This document shows positions 46,546-58,255 of a stretch of 64,000 nt of DNA, piece by piece. Positions within the stretch are counted from its first letter, which is position 1. Each line of letters opens with the position of its first letter. This DNA is from Corynespora cassiicola (taxonomy: Eukaryota; Ascomycota; Dothideomycetes; Pleosporales; Corynesporascaceae): the NCBI GenBank assembly GCA_022059125.1, contig JAEUWY010000009.1, positions 1 through 64,000 on the forward strand, given 5' to 3'. A model generated the notes under the pieces. That model searched no databases. It worked only from the letters and a program-made list of their open reading frames with translations, and was not told the DNA's origin. Made by a program: the position numbers and the translations under genes.

Positions 46546-47364
46546 TAGGCATGCAAAGGGAAGATTGGTTTCAATCCAAAGAACTTAAGTATTTATTCAG
46601 AACTTTACAAATATTGATAGAAGCCGGTAGATATGGAATCAATAAGCTAGATGGTATGCCTCGGTGAATATCTCTCGTGACATATCATAATTCTTGTTTC
46701 TCATTTGGGGATTAGTTTGCATCTAGAGCCATTTTGATCTCAATTAAGCAGCCAGTGGGGTATGCTGAGAATCCGGATGGGCGGACTCCCACATTTAGCT
46801 TAAGATCTACGACAGGAGCTAACGCAGGCTTGCAGTAAGCGACCACAACCAACTCGTGTTTCGACCAGACCAAGTAAGGGCAAGAGAAGTTTGGTCTGAA
46901 AGCTCATCGAGGGCTGCGACTAACGAACACACTTTTGGTTGGGGGGCGCTTATCTAGCCGATGGGATATGGGTTCAATGCTGAGTCCGCTCATATCATGT
47001 CAACGATCCAAACGCTCCGTCTAGCGATCGGCCTCAGTAACGTTATCTGTAAAAATAGTTGCTGGACTTGAAAACGAATCGAGTGTGTACAGTTTCTTTA
47101 TGCTGTGATTGACTCAACCTTCGATGCAACAGGGAAGCGCCGACTCTAAAGCGGTAACAGGAATCATAGCAGTCTTTGTCGTCATTTATCACAAATTTTG
47201 AATATATGCGATAAAGTGTAGCTAATATTCAATACTTTGTGAACAAGCCATGAAGTCATAGTTGTGGTCAGTACCCAAACACGGTCGGGTTGCCGAATGC
47301 TAAGCGGGTCTTGTTGCCAAGACACATTAGTCTATTTTAGGCCCCTGGGCAAGATCGTGTTGAC
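46546..47364. other. Intergenic, no supported gene
   Basis: No open frame with a recognisable product. Confidence 0.5.
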
Positions 47365-48839
47365 ATGGCGACCGCCGGCTCAGTGTGTCACCCACTAACA
47401 AACAGCAACACAGCGAGCGCACTCTCATGCTGCACATGCCATCAGGAAGCGCGTTTATGTATTCCTCCTGCGACTGATCCATGTTTGTTTAGCAGATACA
47501 TGCCTTACGAGTCTCTCCAGGTGCGGTCGAAGTACGATACACCTTCGCACAAAGATGGCGGGCAGAGTCTCCCGACAGACCTCAATCATCAAGTGTACCT
47601 GCGCCATCCAGGCTATAGCGATACGGGGAACATTCTGCTAGCTCTCCCTGCCTTGGATCATCCTCAGGGTGGTATTCATCACGAAACAGCACGGGTCGCT
47701 TGCGCCATTCTCGCCAATAACAGATGGGAGGGATTCTTGACGGAAACGAAGGCAGGGCCACCTGTCCAAGCAGGACCGGATGAGGTTCTGCGGGGAAAGA
47801 ACTACTATTTTGTAGTTTCTCGGGAGGATGCTGATGGTGAGCAAAGTGCGATTGCATGTATGCACACTTGCCTGCTGACAAGGTCATCTCAGAGAAATAC
47901 GCCGTTATCCCGTCCTTCAGCCACTGGCGCTTTCCTCACGATGATCTCCCCCGGTCGTGGACGTCATGCGAACCTCCTAAGCTTCCTCATGATAGACCGC
48001 TGCCCCGTCAAAGCAGCCTAGCCGAAGCGACACTGGCCCGAGACATCTCTTGTCGTATAACGAACCATATTGAGGGCACGGAACATGCACACTTGGTCCC
48101 ACGAAGCGAAGAGCGCTGGTTCAGCGAGAACGGCATGTTCCGATACACAAATCAACAGCGGCCGGGGTCTGAGCCAGTTGATGATGCTCAGAATGCTATG
48201 CTCCTCCGTTCGGATGTTCACACGATCTTTGATCAGAAACGGTTTGCTGTGGTTCCCAAGAGCTCAACCCTCCTCGTCCACATTATGGCTCCCGGATCTT
48301 CACTAGAACTTATAAACCTTTATCACAACGTATCGCTGCAGCCGCTCGTTGGTGTCGCAGTCCAGTATCTTCTAGCTCGATTTGCCTGGACCATCTTTGC
48401 GCACTCAATCAACTTCATACAGCAGGGCTTGAAGCGAACCCTGTGCATCCGTGTTGGTGATGGAGAGACGAGCACCAAGGAGTTTTCAGGAGAACAATGT
48501 AGGCAGCTGTTCATCCCGAGGCCCAAATCTCGGAGCCAGAGCCCACGAAAACGACAACGTGACGCTTTCTTACCGCCGCCAGAAGAAGAAAATGACGAGG
48601 AGTATATCAGGGGCCGCAAGAGAAGACGTAGCTCCTATTCCTCAACACCGAATACATCGTTCGATGAAGAGCTGTGGACGACGTCACAAGATACTATGTT
48701 GGACTCGGATCCGGAGGCTGAAAGCGGGGATAGAACCACGAGCATTTTTGGCGGTGAGGACAAGCCATCCAAAAGCCAGTTTCTGGCCGGATCTTGTAAC
48801 GAGCGCGTTCCTGAAATGGGTTTGATCGTGAGAACATAG
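47365..48839 (+). CDS. HNH nuclease domain protein
   Basis: Exons 47365-47836 and 47893-48839 (intron GTGAGC...TCAG, 56 bp) give 472 residues. The C-terminal half carries the fungal HNH_2-type core: CRITNHIEGTEHAHLVPRSE, then DDAQNAMLLRSDVHTIFDQKR, with the histidine pair and asparagine of the fold. The N-terminal 130 residues include a region typical of the same fungal proteins. The last about 120 residues are charged and low-complexity with KRQR and RGRKRRR stretches that may direct it to the nucleus. Such proteins are frequent in accessory regions of ascomycetes and their substrate is unknown. Confidence 0.82.
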
Positions 48840-49038
48840 CCATGCTGTAATGAAGCTTATCTCCTATCCCTCCTTACATCTATCCGGAGTGAGCTGGCTC
48901 ATACTGTGTGATTTTGAGTACAACCCTACCCTGGTTAATTGCCTTCTTGCTGCGATAGCGATTCAACATGGACTCAACTATAGGAATTGCTAGCTGGAAT
49001 CGCAGCTATCAACTTTTTCCAGGAACTTGCGTGCCTGC

Positions 49039-49041
<3 letters not shown>

Positions 49042-49128
<87 letters not shown>
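49042..49128. repeat. (GT)n microsatellite of about 43 units
   Basis: An uninterrupted GT dinucleotide run of about 87 bp. It lies about 300 bp past the stop codon of the LINE reverse transcriptase frame, on the side of the LINE 3' end. Confidence 0.95.
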
Positions 49129-49130
<2 letters not shown>

Positions 49131-49432
49131 TTCTATTGTGGCCATGCACCCTGAGGGTATGGGCCGTTACGAAGCGCCAGCTACATACATCTTGCTACTC
49201 TACATTTTCTCCATTTCAGAAGCCAACCGTGAGACCTGCTCATCCTTTTTCTAACACCATGCTTAACGAAGGAAAGTAGGAAAAACAGATACACTACCGT
49301 TTGGGAGTCGACTGGACGAGCTCAGAGATCGAGTCTCGACGCCTCATCCGCAGGTCTGCTCCTGCGTCGTGCGCTTCTTGATCGTCAGCGCACTGGTCGA
49401 GGCATGTTTGGACACGCTCGCCACAAGTCCAC

Positions 49433-52400
49433 TCAGATCGCGGTAGATGGTATTTCCAGCGCTCTTCGCTCGTTGTCTTCCTCTTCTTCGCGTGCTTCGT
49501 CTTGGTCGTGGCCCGAAAGCCGTCCTGTATCCTTTGCAAACTCGATCGTCGCCCTCACAGCGCCCATGTCTGGCCTCCATTGCTCAATAGGCCCGTCTAT
49601 GCTCTCGTCCCCTTCCTGCCTGCTCGAGTAGCCTCCCAGCGCATACGAAAGATCTCCGAATCGCTCTCCGTGCTGCTGCCTCATCTTTGTCCTTGCCTGC
49701 GTCCACCGCCTGCACGAGAATAGGAAGTGCGCGACCGATTCTATGAGTCCGCATTCGCATGCTGCCGTTTCTTCTGCTTGGATCTTATACAAGTACGCCT
49801 TGAGGAAGCTCTTGCCCGTTCGTAGCTGCGTGAGGATCGCTGCCTCTGCGCTTGTCAGCTGCTGGTACATCCCAGCCGACAGGCCTAGATGAAGCGCTGC
49901 ATCAATCTTCCGGGTGAATCTGCCTATATCCTCTCTGCCCACCAGAGGTGGTCCTTCTGTAGTTCCTGTTCTTTTCAGCGCCAGTCGCGATAGGTACCAC
50001 GGATGTCCGTTTCGCCTCGGCGGCTCCTCGCTCTCCATTCTTGTTGCTGCTTTCGCCAGCTTGTGCGCTCGTTCATTGCCTTGAATCTCGACATGTCCGG
50101 GAACCCAGTACAGTGTGACTTTGGTCATCCGTAGCTTCTTTATGATCTCCGTCACCACCTCTTGACACGCACCCGCCCTCCAGCTTTGTATCGATAGCAG
50201 CGCCGACTGCGAGTCCGAGAAGATCCGCAGGCTGGACGCAGCTATCGGCCGTCCATCCCTGTCGCGGGCTGTGCAGACTGGACTCCATGGCCAGTTGGCC
50301 GCTTCGTCGATCGCCAGCAGCTCGGTGAGATGAGGGTCTGCCTGGTCCGGGCTGGCTACAGTTTTCGAGATACCCGCGCGGCTGGGCAGCGTGTAGATGC
50401 CGACTCCGGCTCGTCTGTTGCGCACCGACCCGTCGACGTAGATGTCCGCCTGTCCGGGCGCTCGATCTTGAATAATGGCTTCCGCATGCTCTTTGTCCTT
50501 GCACAGCACCACCTCGGGCCTGGCCACCCACGGCGGACACGCATACGCCTTCACCTCCATCACCTCGTCCATCTTGACCTCCTCGCACATCTCTGCTATC
50601 CGCTGAAGCGGCGATCGGTGCCGTCTGCACAGCCTCTGCCGTCGAAGCATCCAGTGCGGATGCGACTTCCCTAGTTTGTGGATCGAGACCCAAAACGCGA
50701 TCGCTTGCTTGCGCAGTCTCTGCTCGAGCGGCAGTAAGCCTGCTTCTACCTGCGCAATCGTGAGTGCCACCGTGCGGAAGCCTCGGATGACTGCTTGCGC
50801 TGTGATTCTTTGTGCCTGCTGGAGCAGCTGCATCTGCTCATGCGCGATGAGCGGAAACCATATCGGCGACGCATAGTCGGCCACCGGCAGTACCGCGCTT
50901 ATCGCCAGCTGTTTGACTGTCTTTGGCGGAAGCCCTTTGAGTCGCCGCAGAGCCAGCGCTACCTTGGTCGCTTTGCCTGCCTTGTCTGCGAGGTGTGCCT
51001 TGAACCGCAGCTCTTTGTCGAGTGTCACTCCGAGAATTCTGACTTGGTCCGTCGGCTCGATCTCGCTTCCCTTGAACCGGAGCGGCGCAGTGCTGTCCCG
51101 GCCTGCGCCTTTGTATCGCGTGAGGTGGATAAACGACGTCTTAGCTGCCTCAAACTGTGCCCCGCTCGTTCGCTCCCATCTTTCCAGCATCGGTACCACT
51201 TCGTCTTGGATGATCCTCGTGTTGGCGTCTGCTGACGGCCCCACGACCCACGCCGAGTAGTCATCGACGAACGCCATCGGACTGCCATTCTTGGGTGCGC
51301 TCTGCACCAGATCTGCGTTGAAAAACAGAAAAAGGATGGGAGCGAGTGCTGATCCTTGCGGAAGCCCAGCTTGCGGGAGTTCCTGCATTGCCGACGTGAA
51401 GCCGTTGACGAGAATGCACGCCTGCCGGTCCGTGCAAAAGTCTTGCACCCACCGAACGATCGTCTCAGGGATCTGTCGCCGCCGCAATCTTCTGATTTCT
51501 GGGCCTGTAGCCACGTTGTTGTACGCGCCTTTGACGTCGAATGACACTAATGACAGCGTCTTCATGCCTCTCCACGCCCTGAATATGTCCTCGCAGAGGA
51601 ACGACAGCGCGTGCGTTGTCGACCGCTGCTTCCGTGCTCCAAAGTGCGTCTTCGGCAGGAGATTGTATTCCTCCACCAGATACGCGATCCTCTCCGCTAC
51701 TACCGACTCCAACGCCTTGCCCAGCGTGGGCAGGAGCGAGATGGGCCGGTAGTTGTTTGCGACGGTGTAGTCTTTGCGTTTCGGCTTTCGCAGCGGCACG
51801 ATCTTAGCCACCTTCCATTCGCATGGTACTTTGCCAGTCTCGAGCGATTTGCTGAAAAGCAGGGTGATCTCGTCCTCCAGGACGGGCCATAGCTCTCTCC
51901 ACACTCGTGCCGGCAGCCCGTCTCTGCCCGGCGCCTTATCTGGACTAGCCCGGAAGACGGCCGCCTTGACTTCGTGTTTCGCGACTGGCTCCCACGGCAG
52001 CTGGCTGTATGTGCTTGGGCCATCTTCAGGTTCACACGGCGGCGGGATTGGAAAGAAAGCTTGGAGCAGCTCCTTTGCTATGTCCTCGTTCTCCGTCACC
52101 GTCTCCTCGTCTTGTCCGGCTTTCTTGATGGGCGGCACTCTAGCAAAGGACGAGCCGGCTTCCGAGTCCAGGTACTTGGCTGCCTTCCATATGTTGTCGT
52201 TGTCGCTGAGGAACTCTTCCCAGTGTTGTTTCCTGTGCTGTCGGATTGTCCGGTGGAAGAGTCGCTTCGCTCGTGTTGCTGTGTTGCGTACCTCTGCGTC
52301 TTCGCGGCCTTGCCTCCGCATCGCGCATGCCCGGTTCCTCCAGTACGTATACGACTTCCTCAGTACTGTAAGGTTCTCATCGCACCACCGCTAGTTGGAT

Positions 52401-53088
52401 TACATTCTCAGTATATCTGCCTAATAGGCAGAAGCGCCACAGGGGTAACTGCCTACTAGGCAGCGAGTGGTGCTAGGCGGGTGGAGCAATGTCTAGAACT
52501 ATAAGATGTTCATAGATCTCACTCATAGAATAAAGCTTCACTTGTTCCTAGCTCAGATCTTCAACTCCGCTTCATATACGGTGAAGGCCGAGCCCGCGGG
52601 CAGTGTGCTTCTAGAGCACGGCTGGCCCATGCAGTAAGTCGGCTCGCCATGTCATCCACGTCCTCTGTGGGGAAGCCCTCCTCTTTCTGCCGCTCAACTG
52701 CCTCCCTGATCTTGTCCCACGGCGCATTCTTGAAGAGCAGCCTTTCCGAGACCTCTTCTCTCTCTATATCCATGTAGAAGCTCGTTCGGATCGCTCGGTG
52801 GTCTGATCCGTATTCATTCTCCCAGATGGAGCATTTGGCCAGTTCGCTTGCCAGTCTGGGCGTCGCGAGCATCAGATCGATCGTAGACCTGCGTCCTGCG
52901 TCGCTCACAAATGTCGTCTCTCCTACCGGCAGCAGACTCTGTAGCGACAGGTCTGCCATGAGGTCGATGATCGGCTCGCTCTTGTCCTGCCTCGGCGCAT
53001 TGGCCACATGCACTCCTCACCACAGCGGATGGTGTCGATTGAAGTCGCCCGCAATCACCACCTCTATGTGTGGATCGAAAAGTCATCG
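49433..53088 (-). mobile_element. Degenerate Tad-like LINE (endonuclease, RT, RNase H)
   Basis: On the minus strand. An AP-endonuclease part (52567-53060) reads VVIAGDFNRHHPLW, then a TGA, then STIDLMLATPRL and GSDHRAI. After the inserted LTR, the frame 49433-52392 is open, with WWCDENLTVLRKSY, the RT motifs AGLPQGSALAPILF and FVDD, an RNase H domain (YVDGS, FSDSQSAL, WVPGHVEIQGNE) and a C-terminal CECG...H...C zinc-like motif. The 5' end, with any ORF1, is cut by the terminal motif at 53089. The endonuclease stop and both insertions mean it is not autonomous, although the RT frame is intact over about 980 codons. Confidence 0.92.
52393..52566. mobile_element. Solo LTR, 174 bp, inside the LINE
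   Basis: Termini AGTTGGATTAC and CTTCAACT form a short inverted repeat. The flanks are a perfect 5 bp target-site duplication CCGCT (52388-52392 and 52567-52571). It contains mirrored CCTAATAGGCAG and CCTACTAGGCAG segments. It interrupts the LINE exactly between the endonuclease and RT parts. Length and 5 bp duplication fit a small Ty1/copia-type LTR left by recombination; terminal bases differ from the usual TG...CA. Confidence 0.78.
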
Positions 53089-53150
53089 CAAGGTCCGGGC
53101 AGGAAAAGGTCGGCCGTCATCCCTGCTTGCGGTGGCGAAACTCGCCTGGT
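53089..53150 (+). repeat. Terminal motif inserted in the LINE
   Basis: CAAGGTCCGGGC, then AAGGTCGGCC and CATCCCTGC, followed by GGTGGCGA and a partial inverted GCC. LINE coding sequence stops right at its first base. The motif points right, so the unit it belongs to would extend over 53089 onwards; no closing copy was found before 64000. Confidence 0.7.
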
Positions 53151-54059
53151 GTTACCATCTCCATACTAACACCTGAAGTCTCAGTTACAATGCCCATAAG
53201 TATCTATTATGTACACCTTCGTGAACCTAAGAAGAACTATAGCAACTGTTGTGACAGGGTACTTTAAAGTCAACTATATTTACCTGTGCGCCGCTGGCCT
53301 GTCAAGCAGTGGCTCGCTCCCGGAATCTTTCAACGCTATTGGCAGGGAATTGGTTCCGACAGCGTTCTATGGGCTATCAGAATCTGCTCGATCTGGAAGT
53401 CATGGATCCGGCGGATTCAAACGCTTGCCAATGAGCAATAGCGTGGAGCTATGGTTCGAGAATGGGGTGACTAGCACATCATGTCAACAGCTGAGCATCT
53501 TTGCCATTGGGAGCTCTGTCATGATTTCATGTACTCAAGCTCCTTTTACATCGCTACCAGTGGATCAGAAATTTAAATGCATCTACTGACAACCTTAATA
53601 AGATATCTTGCTGTGCAATTTCTGCTTGTTCATTGGCATGCAGGCGGCCTCTGATGTCAGATCTCACGCTATGTCATTGCCCCATATCTTCGCGTGATAA
53701 CAGTGGATCGGAACTTTTACCCGAAATTTAGTGTGGCTTGAAACATCGACCTAAGCGATTGATGTAGCGCTCGTCCCATTGCAGAAAACAATTGAGAAGT
53801 GGCAATTGAGAATCGCCTCCACAGTTGATAATTGGGCAGGGTCAAGGACCCGGATTTGTACGCTACCGCGGACCAAATGCCTCAGGAACACCATCCTAAA
53901 TTTGTACATCAACGATGTAAGCATGATCCATAATTTCGATCACTCCGGCGATGACGTCATTAGAGCAATATGTGTTGATAAGACAAGTTCATGTCCATGG
54001 CGACCACAATTCTATCATCGAGGAAACACCATTGAGTGGGTTGCAGTGAATGCTCCGCA
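53151..54059. other. No recognised gene
   Basis: An open frame at 53209-53589 has no recognisable domain. The sequence lies between the terminal motif and the kinase-like gene. Confidence 0.4.
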
Positions 54060-55556
54060 ATGGCTTCTTTTATCACACAGCAAGACGACTTACATAAATC
54101 CCCTGACACCACCGATAACGATCGACATGACTCCAAAAGACGAGCACGTGCAGCTGTCGACCTGAGAGCGATAGGCTTGGTTGAAACATCAGGATTTCGG
54201 AAGATCGAGTGCGCTCTGGTTCGTTACTGGCAACAAATGCCAGAAGGACCTATGCATCTGAAGCTCCTCGCTGTGAGTCTGGCTTAATAAGGATGATGTT
54301 GACCGCTTGCTAACAATAACTCTTAGTAGTACGAAGAAATCTTTGTTCCTCCACAGTCAAGATCTCTTCTTCTAGGCCTCTTCAAGGGCCTTGAAACAAA
54401 AGCGAACCTCACAATCCAGCTAAATGATACTCTTGGACGTTTTTTCTCGGATGTAGTCAGCTGTTTCACCCAAAGCCATGGTGTTTCCTCGTCGTTTATT
54501 GATGTCATAGGCTTACACATCAGTATGGAATTTGCTCTGGCTTCCTCAGCCATCGCTCATGCGGTCGGTACCGACTCTAGATGGGACAAAATTGTGGCAT
54601 TTGAGACAGGGGTCACCATCGTTACCAACTTTCGCTCTCGTTCTCAAAAATCCAGTTATCACACACCACGACTTGACGCCTTCGCAAATAGGCATCTGTT
54701 TCAGCACGCGACCAAGTTTCGAGTCTGCCTCGATATCGGCGATTTTGCAAGCCTTTCTTTCATACCACCTGGAACGAAAAAGGACAATCTCAAGACAATT
54801 GTCAGAAACTGTGGGCCTGGAAACATGTTCATCGACTACGCCATGCGGTATATTACATCAAACAGACTTGAAACGGACTATGATGGTACATGGGGTGCTC
54901 GAGGTAGCATTGATTTCAGTGTCGTAGATCGTTTTGTCAACAGGCATGACTATCTTGACAAACAACCGTCTCCGGAAATCATCAGAGAGATGTTTGGAAA
55001 CCACGAAGCCCAGGATCTCGTTGAAGAGTGCATAGATTTAGGAATGAAGTCTGAAAACATCATCGCAACCGTCACGCGAATCACAGCCAGGAACCTCGCA
55101 AGACAATATCGTCGCATCTTAGCTGACCACTTCCATTCCGATGTGGAAGTCGACGAAGCTTTTATCTGCGGCGCTGGCGCAGAAAACTGTAACTTTGTCA
55201 AGTTCTTCGCTGCTGAGTTCACACCAACCGCCATCTTGACGTGTTTCAACGACATTGGAATAAGCGGGAAAGCGAAGCAGGCTGTTTCGTATGCCTACAT
55301 GGGACTGAATATCGCTTTAGGAGAGTCATTCCAGTCCTTTACAGTCGGGAAAGAGGAAATTTTCACAGGAGATATTGTGTACGGAAGGCGATGGGAAGAA
55401 TTTGGAAACCAAATCTTGAAAACTGAAGGAGACAAACTGCAACAGGATCGGTTACATAAGCCTTTGAACGACTGTCACCCTCCTATTCGGTCTGCCATTC
55501 CGATTCCAGAACTTCTAATCGATCCAGCTTTGTTACGTGAATATGGCCAATCGTAG
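54060..55556 (+). CDS. Anhydro-N-acetylmuramic acid kinase homologue, altered active site
   Basis: Exons 54060-54272 and 54330-55556 (intron GTGAGT...TAG) give 479 residues. The overall pattern is that of AnmK/UPF0075: ALVRYW near residue 38, LNDTLGRFFSDVV, FIDVIGLH, VCLDIGDFASLSFIPPG, GPGNMFIDYAM near 233 and a C-terminal ICGAGAENC-type segment. In bacterial enzymes, which phosphorylate recycled cell-wall anhydro sugar, the ATP loop is GTSMDG, then HGQT, and an aspartate lies two residues before GPGN. Here those places read ETSGFRK, LHISM and NCGPGN. The family is also found in many filamentous fungi, which lack peptidoglycan. This copy is probably catalytically changed or inactive. Confidence 0.8.
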
Positions 55557-55793
55557 CAGTAGCGTTAAGCCTGTCGCTACCTGCCATTCAAATGTCTGAG
55601 CAAGTGCAGGTAAATAAAGTTGATTAGCAGATGCGGGTCGTGTTTATCTAGCTTTTGGTCCTAGCTTAGCTGGATTTATTGACTCATCGAGCACTAAACA
55701 CCGTTTGATATCATAACTTCTGTTTCTCCACCTGAAACATTCTCGATTTGGATCACTTTTTGATGTTTTGTGTCTTATGCCGGCTTTGTCTTT

Positions 55794-58255
55794 CTAAAAT
55801 ATTGTATCATACCTAGTCTGCAAATCTGAAACAGCAAGTAAGTTTGGGTTCGCAGCCACCTTCCATACTCTCAACGCTACGCAGTACGCCCGTTGTGCCA
55901 AAGGATCCTTCATCTCGCGCAGCCATCGCAGTAGCTTTCCGACGTAGCGCACTGATGAGCTATCATTACGAGACAGAGGAAGTGAAGACGAAAACTCCAG
56001 TAAAAATACTGAAAACGATTGCATCAGATAGTGGACAATGCTCCACCATGGCCCGTTCTCATAAAGAAAGACAACATCAGGCTGGTCCGGTAGCAAATCA
56101 ACAACAGCCTTGGCTGACCCAATACAAAGCGTAGTCATACGACGATTGAAAAGCAGGAGATTATCTTCGTTATTGCCTTCTCTGCCTTCTGTATCCAAAT
56201 TTCCAAAGCACGGACGTGTTGCTAGAATCCTAGCACTGTGGAAATGAAGTCCCAGAAGTAGGTGCTCTCGCAGGAAAGTTCGTGACATATCAATTTCTCC
56301 TGGATACTCTGTCTGAAAATTCAAAATGGGAGGCAGTGATGCCATCCAACCATCAAGACGCTGGTTAAATCGTCTGATGTGTTCCTGAATTTCATCTAGA
56401 GACTGGATTATCGTGCCTGGTGCGTACAGCGTTGACAGCATGTCTTGCGTGATTATGCCAATCTGAGACACAGCCTTGAAATAAGATCCAGAAATCGATT
56501 CTTTTTCTCTTTGCTCGTTCCCAAGAAATGCAAGAGGAAAGCTCGTTAGAATAGAGGATGTCGGAAAAGCCAGGCTTGTCGCTGATAAAGCAAGGTCCGA
56601 TGGTGCATCACCGCGTCTGTAACGATTTTCTACTCCGTCTTTTGTAATCAGTTCTTCTGAGAGAGTTAATGGCAATGGAACAGAACATTGCGAATCGACC
56701 ATGGTGCTCGGACGTCCTGTGATTATGCTGAGCAGGCGTTCAAGACAGTATAGACTCCACCAAACGCGCACCAATATCTCTCGCTTCGCAGCTGTGGTCG
56801 ATGGATCATCGTTACGAACATGAAGGCCGAGGGAGTAAGCAAAACGTAATGCTGTGCCTACAACTATCCATGCACTTGGAACAAGACGATCAGCGGGTGT
56901 TCAAACCAACGAAAGAGCTCAGGCTGCTTATTATGAGATGACACCATTACTTACCGGCTCATTTGCCCAATCGAAACATAATAGAAGGCTAAAAGTCCCG
57001 TCATTTGAATCTGAAGTACATCTGGATAAGCCAGAGGCGAGATCTCAAAGAGACCAAGCTTTCTGGCTCTAGTTTGATATATAGCATGGTATTCTGTGTC
57101 TCCTCGCGAGCTGGTCCTCACTAAGCGCGAGTACCTTGCACCTATGGCAAACACAAGGTTTATCACGATCTTCCACCGAGGATCCGGGCGAGCCGAACTG
57201 CTGGATTGCGGCGCATCGAAGTACTCGTCAAACTTATCTTCTAGCAATATCCGCGGCAGTATGGGAAACGAGTCCTGGACCGTGGATATGTAGCACTCTA
57301 GCAGATTTCCAGCCGTTTCGCGTGTCGGCATATCAGGGGAGATGATGGAGAAGTCGGGATTGACACTCTCCGCATCCATGTAGAATGAAAGCGAGCTCAC
57401 TTGACCGAGGGCTCCCTGCACACAAGACGGCTGCTGTCTACACCTGAGCTGTAGTATTATATCTCGCAGCCACTGGACTTCCGAGCTCTTTCCTACGAAT
57501 CCAATTGCTCGCACTCTTTCGTCACTAAGTTGGTTTTCGTTAACGAGGTCCAGCGAGTTGTTGTTAAAAGGATGCGGTGGTTTGTGCAATGCCGACACAG
57601 CATTTTCTGGCTGTAGAAGCGAACCTTCGCTTTTAATGCTAGTCTCAGAGTGCGATCGCGATTGTGGAATGCTGGGAACATCCTCTGCAACCTGGGTACA
57701 TGTTAGCAATCAAGGTCGGCGGGTGATCCATTGACGGGACCGAGTCACACCGCATCTAACAGTCCACTTATTGTAGACCGTTCATCAGCACATGCACGGT
57801 CCTTCAAGTCGTTCAAAATATTTGCCATCTGAGCACACTTCTCAGTAAGTCTAAGTGATTCATCAGCAACCAATGCAAGAACCGAATAAGCATAAAGAGG
57901 CATACGTTTTCAGTCGGTCTCTCCGAGACTTTGAGTAGCTGCAGTCTCTACTCTTTGCCTGACAGTGCTTGCACTGCGGTGTATCGCCAGAGCATCTTAT
58001 CTTGTGGTTCCTGCATGCTGTGCATGCCCGTGAGACGCGTCGTGTGCTTTTCGCGTTTTGTTCTTGAGGGAGCCGTTTCAAACGGGGAATTGCAACTTTT
58101 CTCGACGACGCGGACGACGACGGAGCATGACCAAAGTCGTTAGACTGCATGTTCGACGGCTGGTTCGTGTGCGTATTCAAAATCGTCTCGTCGCATGCAG
58201 AATCGCCACCAGGACCGCATTTGATGTTGCGTGATGAGAGGCCTGCGGGGGTCAT
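55794..58255 (-). CDS. Zn2Cys6 transcription factor with fungal-specific regulatory domain
   Basis: Exons 57906-58255, 57751-57850, 56955-57691 and 55794-56874 join in frame to 755 residues. The DNA-binding cluster CTACRNHKIRC...CKHCQAKSRDC lies near residues 80-107. The exon-2 segment (LTEKCAQMANILNDLKD) looks like the dimerising coiled coil. The middle-homology (Fungal_trans) domain starts about residue 230 (DSFPILPRILL) and includes VRVWWSLYCLERLLSIITGRPS. It is a nuclear regulator with no clear target. It converges with the kinase-like gene, 237 bp between stop codons. The gene has no visible lesion. Confidence 0.9.

Noticed and set aside
246..53150. Starship giant transposon
   Set aside because: No DUF3435 captain recombinase is visible and the paired short inverted termini do not match that architecture.
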